Shown here one piece after another: positions 13,420-42,317 of a stretch of 64,000 bases of DNA (positions are counted from its first letter, which is position 1; each line of letters starts with the position of its first letter). Both the position numbers and the translations under genes were made by a program. The notes below the pieces were generated by a model. The model was not told where the DNA came from. It ran no database searches and saw only the letters and a program-made list of their open reading frames with translations. This stretch comes from Sphaeroforma sirkka (Eukaryota > Opisthokonta > Ichthyosporea > Ichthyophonida). The stretch spans positions 51,001-115,000 of the forward strand of contig LUCW03001614.1 of NCBI GenBank assembly GCA_001586965.3, read 5' to 3'.

Positions 13420-16400
13420 ATGATACTATACTTGGCACATACGCATCTATGGATTTTGGGTTCTGTAGACTGACTATGGACCTGCCCCATACGCGAATGT
13501 TACTGTTCGTGTCTTTGTGATTGTGAATGATTGCGTGCCATCTGACACTGCATCCGGGAGTTATTTGGACTATGGTCGTATTGGGCTGCATAGCCACATA
13601 AATATCAGCTTTAAATATATATATATATATATATATATAAATATGTTTTTTTTTTGTTAAAACATATAAATAAATATCCATGAGCGCAGATCAGATTCGC
13701 AGATTCGCAGATTGGATTTTAAATACGGGTTAAACTTAAATTTATGGAAAGAAAACTATATTTAGAAACAACATAGCTTACAATGTTTTTTTTTTAAAAC
13801 AAAAAAAGTAGTCAAATATTTATACATCGACTTCCAGTTCCCGTTCCGAGCATACTGTTCAGTTTTATCTGCGGTCCTTTATCGCGCTCTAGCCATCCAA
13901 ACTTACCCGCTTGTTCTAATTAGACATCTCGAAAAGTGATGCGATGCCGTCTATGCACACTGAGATGCCCAACATACGTGCACACTAGATACCACTATTT
14001 CTCTTCGTTATAACTATGTGTACTGTACCCCTACCCGCTGAATCCGAGCCTGTGACCGGAACGCTACGATATTAAACATCACACCTGCGTCATGTGACAT
14101 AAGTATGGAGAGCACCATATCCCAGAAAGATAAATACACTGTCCATTTTAGTATTTTTACCTGTCGACTTTTTTCTTTTTTTTAGGAGAACAACGTGTTT
14201 CAAAACCTGTAAGAAGCTATGCGTGCCGGATCTAGGCAGGAAACCACGTAATACACTTGGTTAAAGGTAAGCTAATAACGTCGATACTATAGATATTGTC
14301 AAGTACAGAAATTAAGAATGCAAATCAAAACTTGGGATCGGCAGGTTCGTCACACTCGCGAGCTTATTGTCAGTCATCAGCTTGCAGTATAGAATCGGAT
14401 TCATTGTCAAACTTCCACCCTCTATAGTTTGCTTTATGATCCCTTGCAGTGCATTACTAAAACTCTTAACTAATATTTTATGTTGGATAGATATAATCGC
14501 TTTATGATCCCTTGCAGTGCTTTACTAAAACTCTTAACTAATATTTTATGTTGGATAGATATAATCCATTGTCCGGGTCGCTTCAAGATATGTATATACT
14601 TGCGTGATCACATATGTGTACTTGCGTGAATACATCGTTCTGTTTGTTCTGGTATATGTTCGATATACTTTATTATTCTCACGAACTATTCGTACGCTAT
14701 TGTTTTACCATTTTCCATCACCGTATTCACCTTTGACAATGACCGGACGTCATAGCGATTACAAAGCGTGACCGAAGACACAAGAGGTTAAATATGTACA
14801 TTGGCATGTTCAAATGACATAGTACTCAGGCATCCTCAAATATTGCTTGATGGATCATCAATATGCACAGACACTGCCTTAAAGCCTCATCTATCAGATT
14901 GTTGTTGCTTAATACTCTCAGTATTTACACTTATGATCGGTCGTCATAGCAGTTGCAGAACTTGGCCAAAGACACAAGCGGTTACATTACATATATGCAA
15001 CTACTGTCATCCTCAAATATTTCTTAATAAATCGCATCATCATGCACGGGCACTGTCTCAAAACTGATCATAAACAAAGCCTTGCTTGTCAGGTTGTTCT
15101 TATTTGTACTCATTTAACAAAACAAATGCACTAGGTGAGCCTAACCAGTACTTTATTTCACAAATACAATCTATGATTGAGATGCGGGAAAGCTTTGTGT
15201 GCTTATGTCTTAAAAGTCTTTAATAATTGGAAACACGTATATAAATTTCAGCATTTGTCCGTGAATTGAAGATACACAGGGAGTTTTGTGTGTCCTGTGT
15301 GTATCAATTTTAATACCGATAAGTAATTTGTGCGTCATCTGTATACTACTCTTATATCGCTACACGATCCGTCAACCGTCCAGAGGAAAGTCTATCGAAT
15401 GAAATTTGATCAGCCCGCCACATTTGTCGACTTTATGGCATACAGGATCCGCATAAATTCGAATTGTCCAGTGTGATGGTCAAGGCACAACCATCTTCTC
15501 GACCCATATCATCGAAAAAGTAGCTGATGTGAAAAAGGTCGACTCGCAAGTCGCCATCGATGCCAATGATAATTCTAAGGTGCTCAATAATTACGGCACT
15601 TTCACAATACTACATACCAGTAGGATGTCAAAACTGATCGAAAGTGTATACCGTTGATAAAGGGCTACATACATTGTAATCAAATCAAACACAATTAAGT
15701 CCGAAGCGGTACTCACGGTAGGGCCCTTTCCGCCAAAGACAGTGCGGCTGCCATGATGCCCACGCCGAATGGAAATATGTTTCGTGACGTTGGTTGATCA
15801 CATAAGGAGCGTTAGATTGATATTGAATACACGGTATTTTTATTCTTCCCTAGCTGTTACCTAGCAGTGGTACAGGCCATTAACAGCAGCCGATAGAAAG
15901 TCAAACAACAAGCATTTCGATAATTTATGAATACCCACTCGTACGCGTACGTTCTTGAATACACAACTCTCTGTATCTCGGTATTCGAAGTAGCAAACAA
16001 CAAGAGGTAATGTTGATCCTAATTGAGATGGAGTTTTGTGATGTATTCACACATGTACCGGCTGGTTTATTTGCTTTCGCGGTCGCGAACATTATTTCTA
16101 TCAGAGTCTATAAACCTCTTATCATTATTTACATTTCAAAATATACTCGACTTTTAAATTTATTTATTTATGTTTAAAAAAAAAATGAACCCTCGGGACT
16201 ATCGATTTCATCAGTTCTTGCCAGGATTGCATTTGAAATAATAAATAAAAGGCAGTTTCAAATCGATTTTTGTTTCTGCTAAAATTACTTCGCCCAAAAA
16301 CAGTAGGAGGATGGACGGATGTGTCCTCTTTTGCAGGCCAATTCCTGCTAAACCAGATATAATTTTTCCAACAAAAAATATAATAAAATTGGGGTTAGGT

Positions 16401-17270
16401 CCCAAAATCTTCATATCCAAATTAAGTAGAGCGGGGTTTTTTTGCACGTCTAAAGTCTGCCTGTGATGTCATTTTAATCTGTTACAATGATTGGACATTG
16501 TGAAAAAAAAAAATAATAATAGATATGATGCATGCATATGTATCAGAATTTTATTTTACAATAAACGACGCAGTTTGGACCATTGTCAATTTTGATTTTC
16601 GGACCTGTTTAAAATGCAGATATGTATTTATTATTTACGTAATTTTTCTACAGGGTTGGTCAAGATTTCGACGCTATTTGTGTCGTAAATTCTGTGTATT
16701 GAAAGAATATAAAATATATTTATTTTATAAAAATTGTTTGTTTTATGTAGGACTCACTACTAGAGAGAGAGTATTTAGAAACTCTTGAGCCGACTTGGCC
16801 TTGAACCTTGGAATCCCGAATCTGAAGTGAGTGAAGTCCCTATTTATTTACTCTGGAGTATATACAGTATTGAGTATATAGTAAGTCCGACTACTCACTA
16901 CAGAGTACAGCTATACTATGTAGTCCACTCACTGCAGAGTACAACTATACTATGTAGTCCCTTGCTGAATAGTACTAAATATATTTAAATATATATATAT
17001 ATATTAAAAACTGGCCTATATAGTATATACACCCATCTAAACTCTTTTAGAGTTCACATTCCAACATAACATTTGTCGCGGGTCTGCTCTCTACGACCTG
17101 CGCCTCTGCGACCTCACCTGCGCCACTACGACCTGCCCTTCTGCGGACTCTTCGCTTCTGTGGCATACGTATAAAGAGAAGAAAAATCTAATTCGTATTC
17201 AGTATATTGATATCGGCGTGCGTCTATTAAATACACTTAATTGTCACTCCAAACAATAAGCTGATTCAGG
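13420..17270. other. gene-poor DNA with two old tandem duplications
   Basis: No recognisable gene in about 3.8 kb. A 68-bp tandem duplication lies at 14431-14566 (starting GCTTTATGATCCCTTGCAG). A diverged ~200-bp duplication spans about 14735-15110 (shared TCATCCTCAAATATT and CGTCATAGC). A 36-bp unit repeats twice near 16880-16960. The stretch 16140-16790 is rich in poly-A and poly-T. Confidence 0.55.
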
Positions 17271-20189
17271 ATGTCGGGCTCGATACACGCTATGCAAACT
17301 GCCTATACTCATGGACGACGTGGGACGCTGTCAGTCTACGTACCATTCGCAACACATATAGAAATTCTTCAGAGTTTCTGTGAAAGTGTTCCACAGGCCT
17401 GGCAGGAGGCGTAGCTGAGAAGAGATGCAAGTTCTATACCAAATAATACCTCCGATAAGTATCACACCACCATCGCAGGCTCTCAGGATTGCTACAAACG
17501 AGACCTATCTGATTGGCTAGATATCTCTGTATGCGCCGAAGATATTATCATCTTGGGGTTAGGTCGGGAGAAGAATTACATGTTTGCTGTAGTACATTCG
17601 ACATTACTGTCCTCAGTGCGCATATCAATGGGTCTAAAACCGGCCGACTTTCACATTACACTAGGATTTTAAGAAAAAGACACGCACGGGGTAGATAAAA
17701 GCAAGACTGTATTAGAAAAATCATGTGCGGATATATACGATAGTTCCGCCCTCCTTTGTGTACGAACAGGCTCTTCAAAAACCACAAATTCGTATATCAG
17801 TAGAAGTATAGCACACAATCTCGGTGTCATCAAAAGTAGGTGGCACATGCATAATACCGCAGAGAGGCGAGCGTTATTACTACAATTGGAATTAGCAGCC
17901 TTAAATCTTGCCCGGGCGATACCTACTGCCGAAATCGCAAAGTCTGAATCGGCCCTAAAAATAGCCAATGCTTGGCGATCACATGCTGTGTCAAGCGCTC
18001 TGCGTGCGGCTATGATTAGATGCGCTTCGAGGGCAGAGATAGCAGCCATTGAAAGCGAGCTGAAAATACTAGATGCCGTGGAGAAACTTTATCTACAAAC
18101 CAGGCGAGCAGTGATAAACATTGGCGATGATAAAATGTCGGAAGGGATTTACTTGTCGGACGATGGTAAGCACACATTGCACCTGGCATTAGTGGAATTG
18201 AGCACTGAAAACACACCGTATGAAAAAGACGATCACAGAATGGCGTGGCTCGCAAGAGCAGGCCTTTCCTATGCGCAGAGTGTCAAGTGTGCGTGGGGCA
18301 GGAACGACGCAGGCCTGTTAACGATGGTACGTCTGCCACTGAATATGATGCCCGTACAAGCATACGGCTACACACTGTGGGGTTCTGGGTGTCCCTCAGA
18401 GTCGAGTATCAAGGCAGTGATGGAATTGGATGTAGTGCGCGTAGTCACGCTGATGGAAGATCCTTTACCAGCGGAAATCCAAAGGTCCGGCTCAAACGTG
18501 AATGCCAGGGCTAACTACCATCACTACCCTATACCCGATAGACACACACCCGCAAACCTTGAGGATCTGATAGTTGCCGCCAGATGTGTACAGCGAGGTC
18601 TAATGATGCGTACTACACCACCAAACGGTGATCTACAGTCGGGACGGGTGCTTGTACATTGCTTAGGTGGCAAAGGTCGCACGGTGCTTGTGCTAGCAGC
18701 CCTACTCATGGTAGAGAAGGGCATGCCGCCCAGCGAAGCTCTACTAGAGGTGAAGAGTGGGGGTAGACGCGTGCTGGTCACAGAGCCACGGACTACCATG
18801 CTCAAGCGGTTATACGGTGTACTCAATCTATCTTCGGGAAGCATGGTCAACGGCCGCGCTATTAATTATCATCACGTGCGGACTCCCGGGTGCGGGGAAG
18901 TCTACTTTCTCACTGACTCTATTGGAGAACTACCCCGATCCCGTATGTCATGTAGACCAGGACGAGTTAGGCCGGGAAGCGGCCGAGGAAGCATGGAGTC
19001 GAGGGACATTCTCAGGGAGCTCTGATACACGCATCACTGTCCTGGAGGAAAGGGCCGAGTCCATGGGTGGGGTGGGGGTGTCACCGTCTGATGTGGTTTG
19101 CATATACTCCTCACGCAACACTGTGAGTTGTACGGAGCGAGCGAGTGCTCGCAAAGCGCACGTGAGCAATGTATCGGGGCCCAGAGCGGTGCGAGTGGTC
19201 GAGGCAATGACGCAGAAGTTTGAGATTCCACAGGAGACCGAAGGGTTTAAACAGATCATTAATGTTTGTGACGGCAAGGACGTAGAGGATCTGTTGAAAG
19301 TTTGGGAGTGCAGTACTATGCCGGCGGTAGAGGATGCGGGTAGCCAAGTGGGTGCTGACGATCGGCTGGGCATATCTGTGGTCCCTTTCCCGCGAACAAG
19401 GCACCACAAGTGATGACGTGACGACTAGCGATGGCGAGGGCTGGTTGCGGTCATTTCATTCAAAGACAACATCATCTGCTGATGGAAGAAAGTACCTCAA
19501 TAACAGCGCGGGTGTCAAAGGCACGGCAAATGGGGCAGATAGTAGCCCGAGCACAGAGGCAGCATCATCCAGTGGAGATGTAGAGGTTACGGCGAGTATC
19601 CCGGAGGTGAGTGTAACAGTTGAGGAGAAGATTGACGGGGCTAATATGGGGTTTCGTCTCGGTGACGACGGGTACAGTATCATCGCACAGAACCGCTCCC
19701 ACTTCGTGTGCTCGGCGGATCATGCGCAGTTCCGGAAGCTCACCAAATGGCAGATGGACCATGTAACGAGCCTGCGACACGTGCTTAGAGATCGGAACAC
19801 TGTGTTGTGTGGCGAATGGGTATACGCCACACAGTGTCAGCTACGATGTACTGCCGTCGTACTTCATTGCGTTTGATATGCGGTGTCTGCTGACGAATAC
19901 GCCTGTGTCGAGGTATGAGCTGGAGCGGGTGCTGCACGGCACCGGTGTACCAGTCAGACCGTCGCTTCTGTACAAACCACTGCAGGAAGTGTCTCTATAG
20001 GCCATTACACAGCTAGTCAACAGGCGGTCTACATACGACAGCGCGTCTCCGAGTGAAGTCGTGTACGTACGCATTCAGCAGCAGGGATTGACTGTGGGTC
20101 GTGCGAAGATTGTGCGCAGGGGCTTTATTACGGGGAATGCCCGGTGGGATGTGGGGCCATTGCAGCAGAACGGCATCCAAAGGGAGTGA
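17271..20189 (+). pseudogene. interrupted multidomain RNA-repair gene: 2H phosphoesterase - helical - DSP phosphatase - P-loop kinase - Rnl2-like RNA ligase
   Basis: From ATG 17271 to TGA 20187 one unit encodes about 971 residues. First comes a 2H phosphoesterase with both H-x-T motifs (KYHTTIAG at 17457-17480, FHITLGF at 17649-17669). A charged helical region with an internal repeat follows (about 17850-18110). Next is a dual-specificity phosphatase with YPIPDRHTP and the CX5R loop HCLGGKGRT (18657-18683). A polynucleotide-kinase-like P-loop, GLPGAGKST, lies at 18880-18906. Last is an Rnl2-type ligase: FPRTRH, motif I EEKIDGAN (catalytic Lys at 19628), GEWVYA, YFIAFDM, VVYVR and AKIVRRGF. 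Known roles suggest cyclic-phosphate opening, phosphate removal, 5' phosphorylation and sealing. The frame is broken: in-frame TAG 17412, TAA 17670 and TAG 19998, plus +1 shifts near 18,840, 19,405 and 19,835. The kinase segment after the P-loop lacks the usual D-R-C-N-like motif. Either a young pseudogene or recoded. Confidence 0.8.
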
Positions 20190-20385
20190 TGTATGCCAAT
20201 TAGTGCATAAAACAGCACGGTTTTACCCTACACAGGAAAAATAAACATCCAACTGAAACTGTGAAGATTCGAAGTTCTGCATGTATTAATACCCAACGGA
20301 AATTACACAAATTTCTAAATCAAACTCTGTTCCTGCGCCCATGTTTACACATGCTCTGTTTGAGTAGCCTTCTACTTTATCTGTG

Positions 20386-23300
20386 TTAGTACAGGTGGAC
20401 AGCCGCAGCTAGCAGCACAGAAGGGAACCCACCCGGCGGTAGCAGATTTTTAAGTGTGACCGCTGAGCCGGCGAAGTGAATGTGCGCTTTGAAGTAGTCG
20501 TCTCGTTCGGCTTCCATGGTCACGTTCTTAAGAGGGGCGTCCCCTTTCCTCTGTAGTATGCCAGGATACGTGCATTAATGCATGTATAGAGTAGTACAGC
20601 CACGCTTACCACCCTTAAAGTAAACTTGAGCGGGATGAATTAATGTGCAATATATGGACAAACTGGCACCCTTATACCTTATAATATGTATATCATAAAG
20701 AAAAACTGTGCACTCATAAATTTGCACAGCTGAAATGGAATTTGCCGGATTGCGGAGCGCTTTTATTGCTGCTTTGAACAGGTGCACATTCCAGTTTTAA
20801 AGTACTTCATGCTGGATATTAGTAGAAAAAATGCGAGCTTTACAAAAACGAAAAGCTAAATATTAGAAGAGGAAACGGGAGCCACACAAAAAGAAAACTG
20901 AATACTAGGAGGAAAATAGGAAGCCCTACAAAAACAAAAAGCTGAATAGTAGAAGGAAAAATGGGAGCCTTACAAATACAAAAAGCTGATTGTTAGTAGG
21001 AAAAAATGGGAGCTTTACAACACCCAGTACGAGAAAGTAGGAGACAATTGCTAATTATAGATACAGGAGCAGCGTGTCGCTCTCGTTATAACCCCTTTTG
21101 CCCAATCTCACACCAAAGAATGCTACTCCGGACACCTGCGTTATATAGTGCGCGCATCGTAAAACGTAAGCTCAATTCTTCCAACCGTATCTTTCTATGC
21201 TAGAAAAGAGGATGCTTCCCTGAAGTACATGTAATACAACTATTCCACAACGACGTTGCGAGCTCTAGCTGTATGTAAAACGATATACGTGGAGCCTATT
21301 CCAATCACCTCTCTTCACACGCATCAACGAAACATATGACCTCATACAACTATGAGGGACTGTATAACTTTAATACTTTATGATACCGTACACATGTGAT
21401 GATAAATGCGTTTTCCGGACAACGGTGAATGGGCATCTTTCGCAGGCTGCCTGTACTGTCCATTCTATAGACATACACAAACATACATGTACACACACAT
21501 ACATGAGCTCCATATACACAACCCCAGTGGCACTTGATCACGATGTGTTGTGTATTAAGGGTCTACTTGTCTACAGTCAACAAGTCACTCTACACATTCT
21601 GACGCAAAACATCTCCATACCTGTGGCACCAGCCACTGAGCTATCATCGCCATGTCCCGTTGAAACCAATCACTGTCCCCCTCATGATCAACTAGGCCTG
21701 TAGCACTAGACATGGTATTCTTTATGGTCTTCTCAAATTTCTCTATCTCTGCCAATTCGGTGGGCTCTAAATCCCGTTTCTGCTTTTCGGCGTACTTTTT
21801 TCGCATATCTGGATTGGAGTGCATATGGCGGAAGCGTCACCAAACAATTGACAATAAGTATTTGAAAACTCGAGAAAAGTCGGAATGATGAGATGCAGTG
21901 TGGTCGTAGATGTAGTTCGGTACTGTTCCTCGGCATAGGGTCTGAGTACTAGACACACACAACAGCTGTATCCACCCACAAACCATGTACAGCACATACA
22001 CATACACACACAGAGTAGCGAGCCAATAAAATAAGACAGCGCGGCGGTGTGGGTGTCGGCTGGTGGCGGGTCACATACTCCAAACTGACATTAGAGTGTC
22101 ATTAGTAACCAAAAATAGACACCAGTATAGCCACATCTGAAATCATGTTTTTCGTCGTAGGGCTAAAATCGGTGATTGTCGTATGTTATGTATTCTTGGT
22201 ACAAGCCACATACTCATGCGTCCCTTGACGCCCATAGTGTGCTGCTGCCGCACGGGCACCAACAGAGTGACGGCCGCTGTGGCCCAATCAGAATGCCCCT
22301 CTTCTGCGAGTGTCAAGTGGCGGTATTGAGAGTAAAAGTTACATATTAGTAGCTGGACATGGTAGTAATTGTAAACATGAACATACGTAGGATACCTCGG
22401 CTGTAACGCTTTTATGTATGAACCGAACACTGGAGTTGGGGCCATTGAAACTCACCGGTGTGCGATATGAGGGAGGGACAGAGTTGTCGGTAGGCCATAT
22501 TTAATGAATATGATGTAAATTTGACAGACATTTTGGAGATACACAAATGCTTAATCACAGAAGGAGTAACCAGACTTGATTTAAGGTTATTTTCCGCAAG
22601 CACAACCATTTCATGCGCTACATATAGTGTACGTTGCAATCACTGGTGAATTGCAATGCACTGAATTGTAGAGCAGCACATCACTTAGAGCAGACAGCCT
22701 GCTTCTACACGCACTTACCAATCGGTGAATACCTACATACAGTCGCACACATACAACTAGCTCACTCCACCCTTATCACTATCTCCTACAATTTTAGTGA
22801 TCTGTCTACATGTGTAGACCAATACACAGTACGTGCTCATGTAGACAGGAGGCATAGCGCACGCACCATAGTGCAGCTCTTATGAGAAGACATTTGGCCA
22901 CTTTGTATAGAACGACTTACCAGGCAGAGCTAGGTACGACAGGTATCCGATATCCAGCAGTTTCTGACGCAGCAGTTGAACTGTATGTGTGCGCGAGCAT
23001 GTTATGTTTGACACAGGTTTAGATCCACAGGTACACATACACTACTCAGGCTCAACCGGCCTCACACGGGAGACAATTGTTCCATGCTTGTTGTTTTTGT
23101 TTCGGTATATATGTTCTACGCGACAGTATCCGGAAGAGGTGAATATAGTGTATATCAGGCCCAGGGATTCAGTTGTGAGTATCATCCGAGAGATTAAGCC
23201 GCAAATAGGTGTAGTGCAATGGGTATCGTAGAGTGACAGGGATATATAGTGAGTTGGGTGATGAGTGTTTAATACCGCATGGAATACGATAGATTAAGCC

Positions 23301-23868
23301 AACGAAATGGCAGGCAGTACGGTCTTTCAAATGCCTACATACGCAAATTTGATAAGTACGGATCGAATACCTGGTGAGTAGAAGGATACACACACAAGCA
23401 CACCCACCTATAGTAGTATATTTGTAGAAGCATAGTAGTAGTATCACGTGTAGTACTTGTATATATACACTTTTTATAGTTAGGCATGATATAAACTGTC
23501 TATAGCCCAAATTTGATACATGTAGATGATGTACCTACACCTTTGCCAATTCCGACCGAGATATCATCATCTTCTCTCTAAAAGCCTGAGACACGCTAAG
23601 ATCAAATAAACAGCCAGAGCTTGAATGCCATTGAACGTTCTGAATGCGTGCCATGTACCTACCTGCTACCATGTGCCATATACCATATACCATATACCTA
23701 CCTGCTAACATGTGCCCATCCGGATGTTGAAGTATGTACTGTATCTTTGCATCCTCTTCACGTGACATCTGCATCCAACAACAAATATACTTCTCAGTGT
23801 CGGGAAACACACACGTAAATAGCTCTAGGTACACCAGCACGCGTAGATTTGGATTTGAATTAGCGTTC
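20386..23868 (-). CDS. unrecognised multi-exon gene, 3' part (5 exons)
   Basis: Exons 23868-23702, 22980-22921, 22303-22214, 21948-21621 and 20550-20386 have GT donors (GTAGGT, GTAAGT, GTATGT, GTATGG) and compatible phases 2-1, 1-1, 1-1, 1-0 and 0-stop. The product includes LRVLVYLELFTCVFPDTEKY, EEDAKIQYILQHPDGHML, QLLRQKLLDIGYLSYLALP and EGHSDWATAAVTLLVPV, and ends MEAERDDYFKAHIHFAG... to TAA (20388-20386). The fourth exon needs one extra A in an A6 run (about 21797-21802) to stay in frame, giving EKKYAEKQKRD; I take this as a homopolymer error. I recognise no family. It is probably the continuation of the exons at 24076-32339, but the phase across the 24076-23868 intron is only satisfied by a weaker GTGTAA donor, so the two are listed separately. 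Confidence 0.7.
23640..23725 (-). promoter_or_regulatory. duplicated 5' splice site (39 bp apart)
   Basis: The exon end plus donor, TAGCAG|GTAGGTA, occurs twice on the minus strand (donor G at 23701 and again at 23662), separated by a TATATGG triplet repeat. The 39-nt difference keeps the frame open, so both donors could be used, adding 13 residues. Confidence 0.6.
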
Positions 23869-24075
23869 CTTTTATGTACACGATGTACATGCATGACCAC
23901 AACGGCCCTCGCACTATAACAATTTTCCACTACAGAACGTCTCCACTATAGAACGATATCTGCATCTCGATTTCAGTTGTTATACGGTCACCGTGAAGCC
24001 TCACTACCATCTATGTATTGTCAAGACGTTTCTGCACGACACTGGTGACACCGCATACAGGCACTTGCTACTTAC

Positions 24076-32339
<8,264 letters not shown>

Positions 32340-32422
32340 CTGTAGTGTAAAACAGGAGCAGAGCATAGCCGATATAGATATGTTAATATTACTGAAATTG
32401 AATCTCGTTAAAATCACTTATG

Positions 32423-33110
32423 ACCACTTCCCATAAAAGCTGGGTAAGAAAGTTAAAATTGATCAATCGTTTCCTATAAAAAGAAACATAGTCGAGCCGA
32501 AAACAATTAATCATTTCCCGTAAAATCGGGTATACGAAAGCTAAAATTGATCAATCATTGTCTGTTGAAACGGAACATAGACAAGCCGCAATCATTCATT
32601 TTTTATAAAATTGGGGTATACGGAAACCAAAATTAGTCAACCATTTCCTAATAAACGGAACATAGGCATGCCGATAACAGTCGATCATTTTTCGTCAAAA
32701 ATTGTATACGAAAGCCAAAATGGACAATCGTTTCTTATAGACAAGCCGTAATCATTTATTTTCCATGACATCGGGGTATACGAAAGCCAAAAATAATCAA
32801 TTGTTTCCTAACGACAGGGAACATAGACAAGCCGATAACATTTAATCATTTCCAAAAAGAAATCGAGGTACAACAGCCAAAATTGATCAATCGTTTTCTT
32901 TAAAAACGGAACATAGACAAGCCGAAAACAGTCAATCATTTCCTGTAAAATGGGGTTATACAAAGACAAAATCAGTCAACCGTGTCCTATAAAAGCGTAA
33001 CATAGGCAAGCAGATAACAGTCAACCATTTCCCATAAAATCGGGGTGTACAAAAGCCAAGATTGGTCAATCGTTTTGTATAAAAATGGAAATACAGACAA
33101 GCCGAAAACC
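32423..33110. repeat. diverged minisatellite, ~70-93 bp unit, about 8 copies
   Basis: Copies begin near 32442, 32533, 32619, 32707, 32777, 32869, 32957 and 33048. They share GTATACGAAAGCCAAAATTG, then ATCAATCGTTTCCTATAAA and ACATAGACAAGCCGA. Clearly an old array. It lies just upstream (minus sense) of the first exon at 32339. Confidence 0.85.
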
Positions 33111-33463
33111 ATCTAGACGTGAGTTATATTTTCACTATTAAAGACGCGACGTATTTTACAGCCAGCAGCTGGTGTTATATGACAGTCGTAATTACATGGC
33201 AGGCGCGAATTCATTTTCTCAATCCCGTGGCACAAAAGAGGGGTTTGTTAAAGACACACATCTAAATACTTGCACATACTTGCACAGCCACCTTCCATCG
33301 GCCATATATGTAAAGGTGCCTATAGCCAAACTATATAGCTGCCAACGCTATGCTCAGAATAACGATTGTATATTGTATCACTATCCAAGTCCTACGTTGT
33401 AGGTTGAACACCGTCTGAAGATCTAGCAACTGGGTGTTTTATCTCTGATTATTTACTCGCACT

Positions 33464-33702
33464 CTAAATTTGGGTTGAAAACCTAATAATATTAAACTCG
33501 ACCACGACAGGAACGTTTTCCACATCCACTCGATGTGCACCCACCTTCAACAGCGCTCTCTTACATATCATAGACTTCCGCGTGGATTGCACATCGAAAA
33601 CAGGATCGAAGCGGGATATGCTGTCTCGAAAGGCCTTGCGCACATAGTAGTTAGCTGTCACACTGTCAATGGCACAGTCTGTACTCGAGGCACCCACTTC
33701 AC
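33464..33702 (-). CDS. orphan terminal exon, unrecognised
   Basis: After a GGCTGAG acceptor (phase 1), 79 codons run to TAG at 33466-33464 ([20 protein letters not shown] and onward, with [13 protein letters not shown] near the end). No family recognised. Upstream lies a (TA)n tract and then the stop codon of another gene, so no partner exon is obvious. Confidence 0.27.
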
Positions 33703-33849
33703 CTCAGCCACTGCTTCTGCTCGAGGAAGTAGTATTGAGAAGGTGAGATGAATTTTTTATGTATATCGCTGAGATTCGAAAAGTTTAGATGACTATGTAT
33801 ATAGTTCAGATGAAAAAAGGTAAGATGGTTATATAGTTGAGATGATTGT

Positions 33850-34707
<858 letters not shown>

Positions 34708-34908
34708 GTATGAAACCACTGAGAATCACCGATGAGTCCATGGCTGTTTCCGTCAACTCGCAAATCCAGAATGGGGACACTTATAGACGTATTCGTAACA
34801 CACGCATGGGATTACGCTAGAGGATTGACACGTCTGTACGCACCCACACGCCAATCCGTAAACAACGAGCACTACATCACATACGTACGTTTGTTGTTTA
34901 CACATAGC

Positions 34909-42235
<7,327 letters not shown>

Positions 42236-42317
42236 GATAGACGGATGAGTTTCGTAGTAGGATACCGAATGAAGCGTACTTTCAGATACATACGCCTATG
42301 GATTTAAATTAACAACT

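Noticed and set aside
18836-18860. A 25-nt micro-intron (GTGTAC...GGGAAG) bridging phosphatase and kinase frames
   Set aside because: It would fix the phase, but it is far shorter than any other intron here and the locus has other lesions that cannot be introns; simple frameshift is likelier.
17271-20189. Genome-wide reassignment of TAA/TAG to Gln
   Set aside because: Gln-rich exons of copine and of the 34.9-42.2 kb gene use only CAA/CAG, and other genes end in TAG or TAA at sensible places.
21816-21847. A 32-nt intron in the exon 21948-21621
   Set aside because: A single missing base in the A6 run explains the same frame change and fits the pattern seen in two other genes.
23547-23590. Small exon reading AFREKMMISRSELAK
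   Set aside because: The exon at 23868-23702 joins the one at 22980 in phase without it, and its own phases do not fit.
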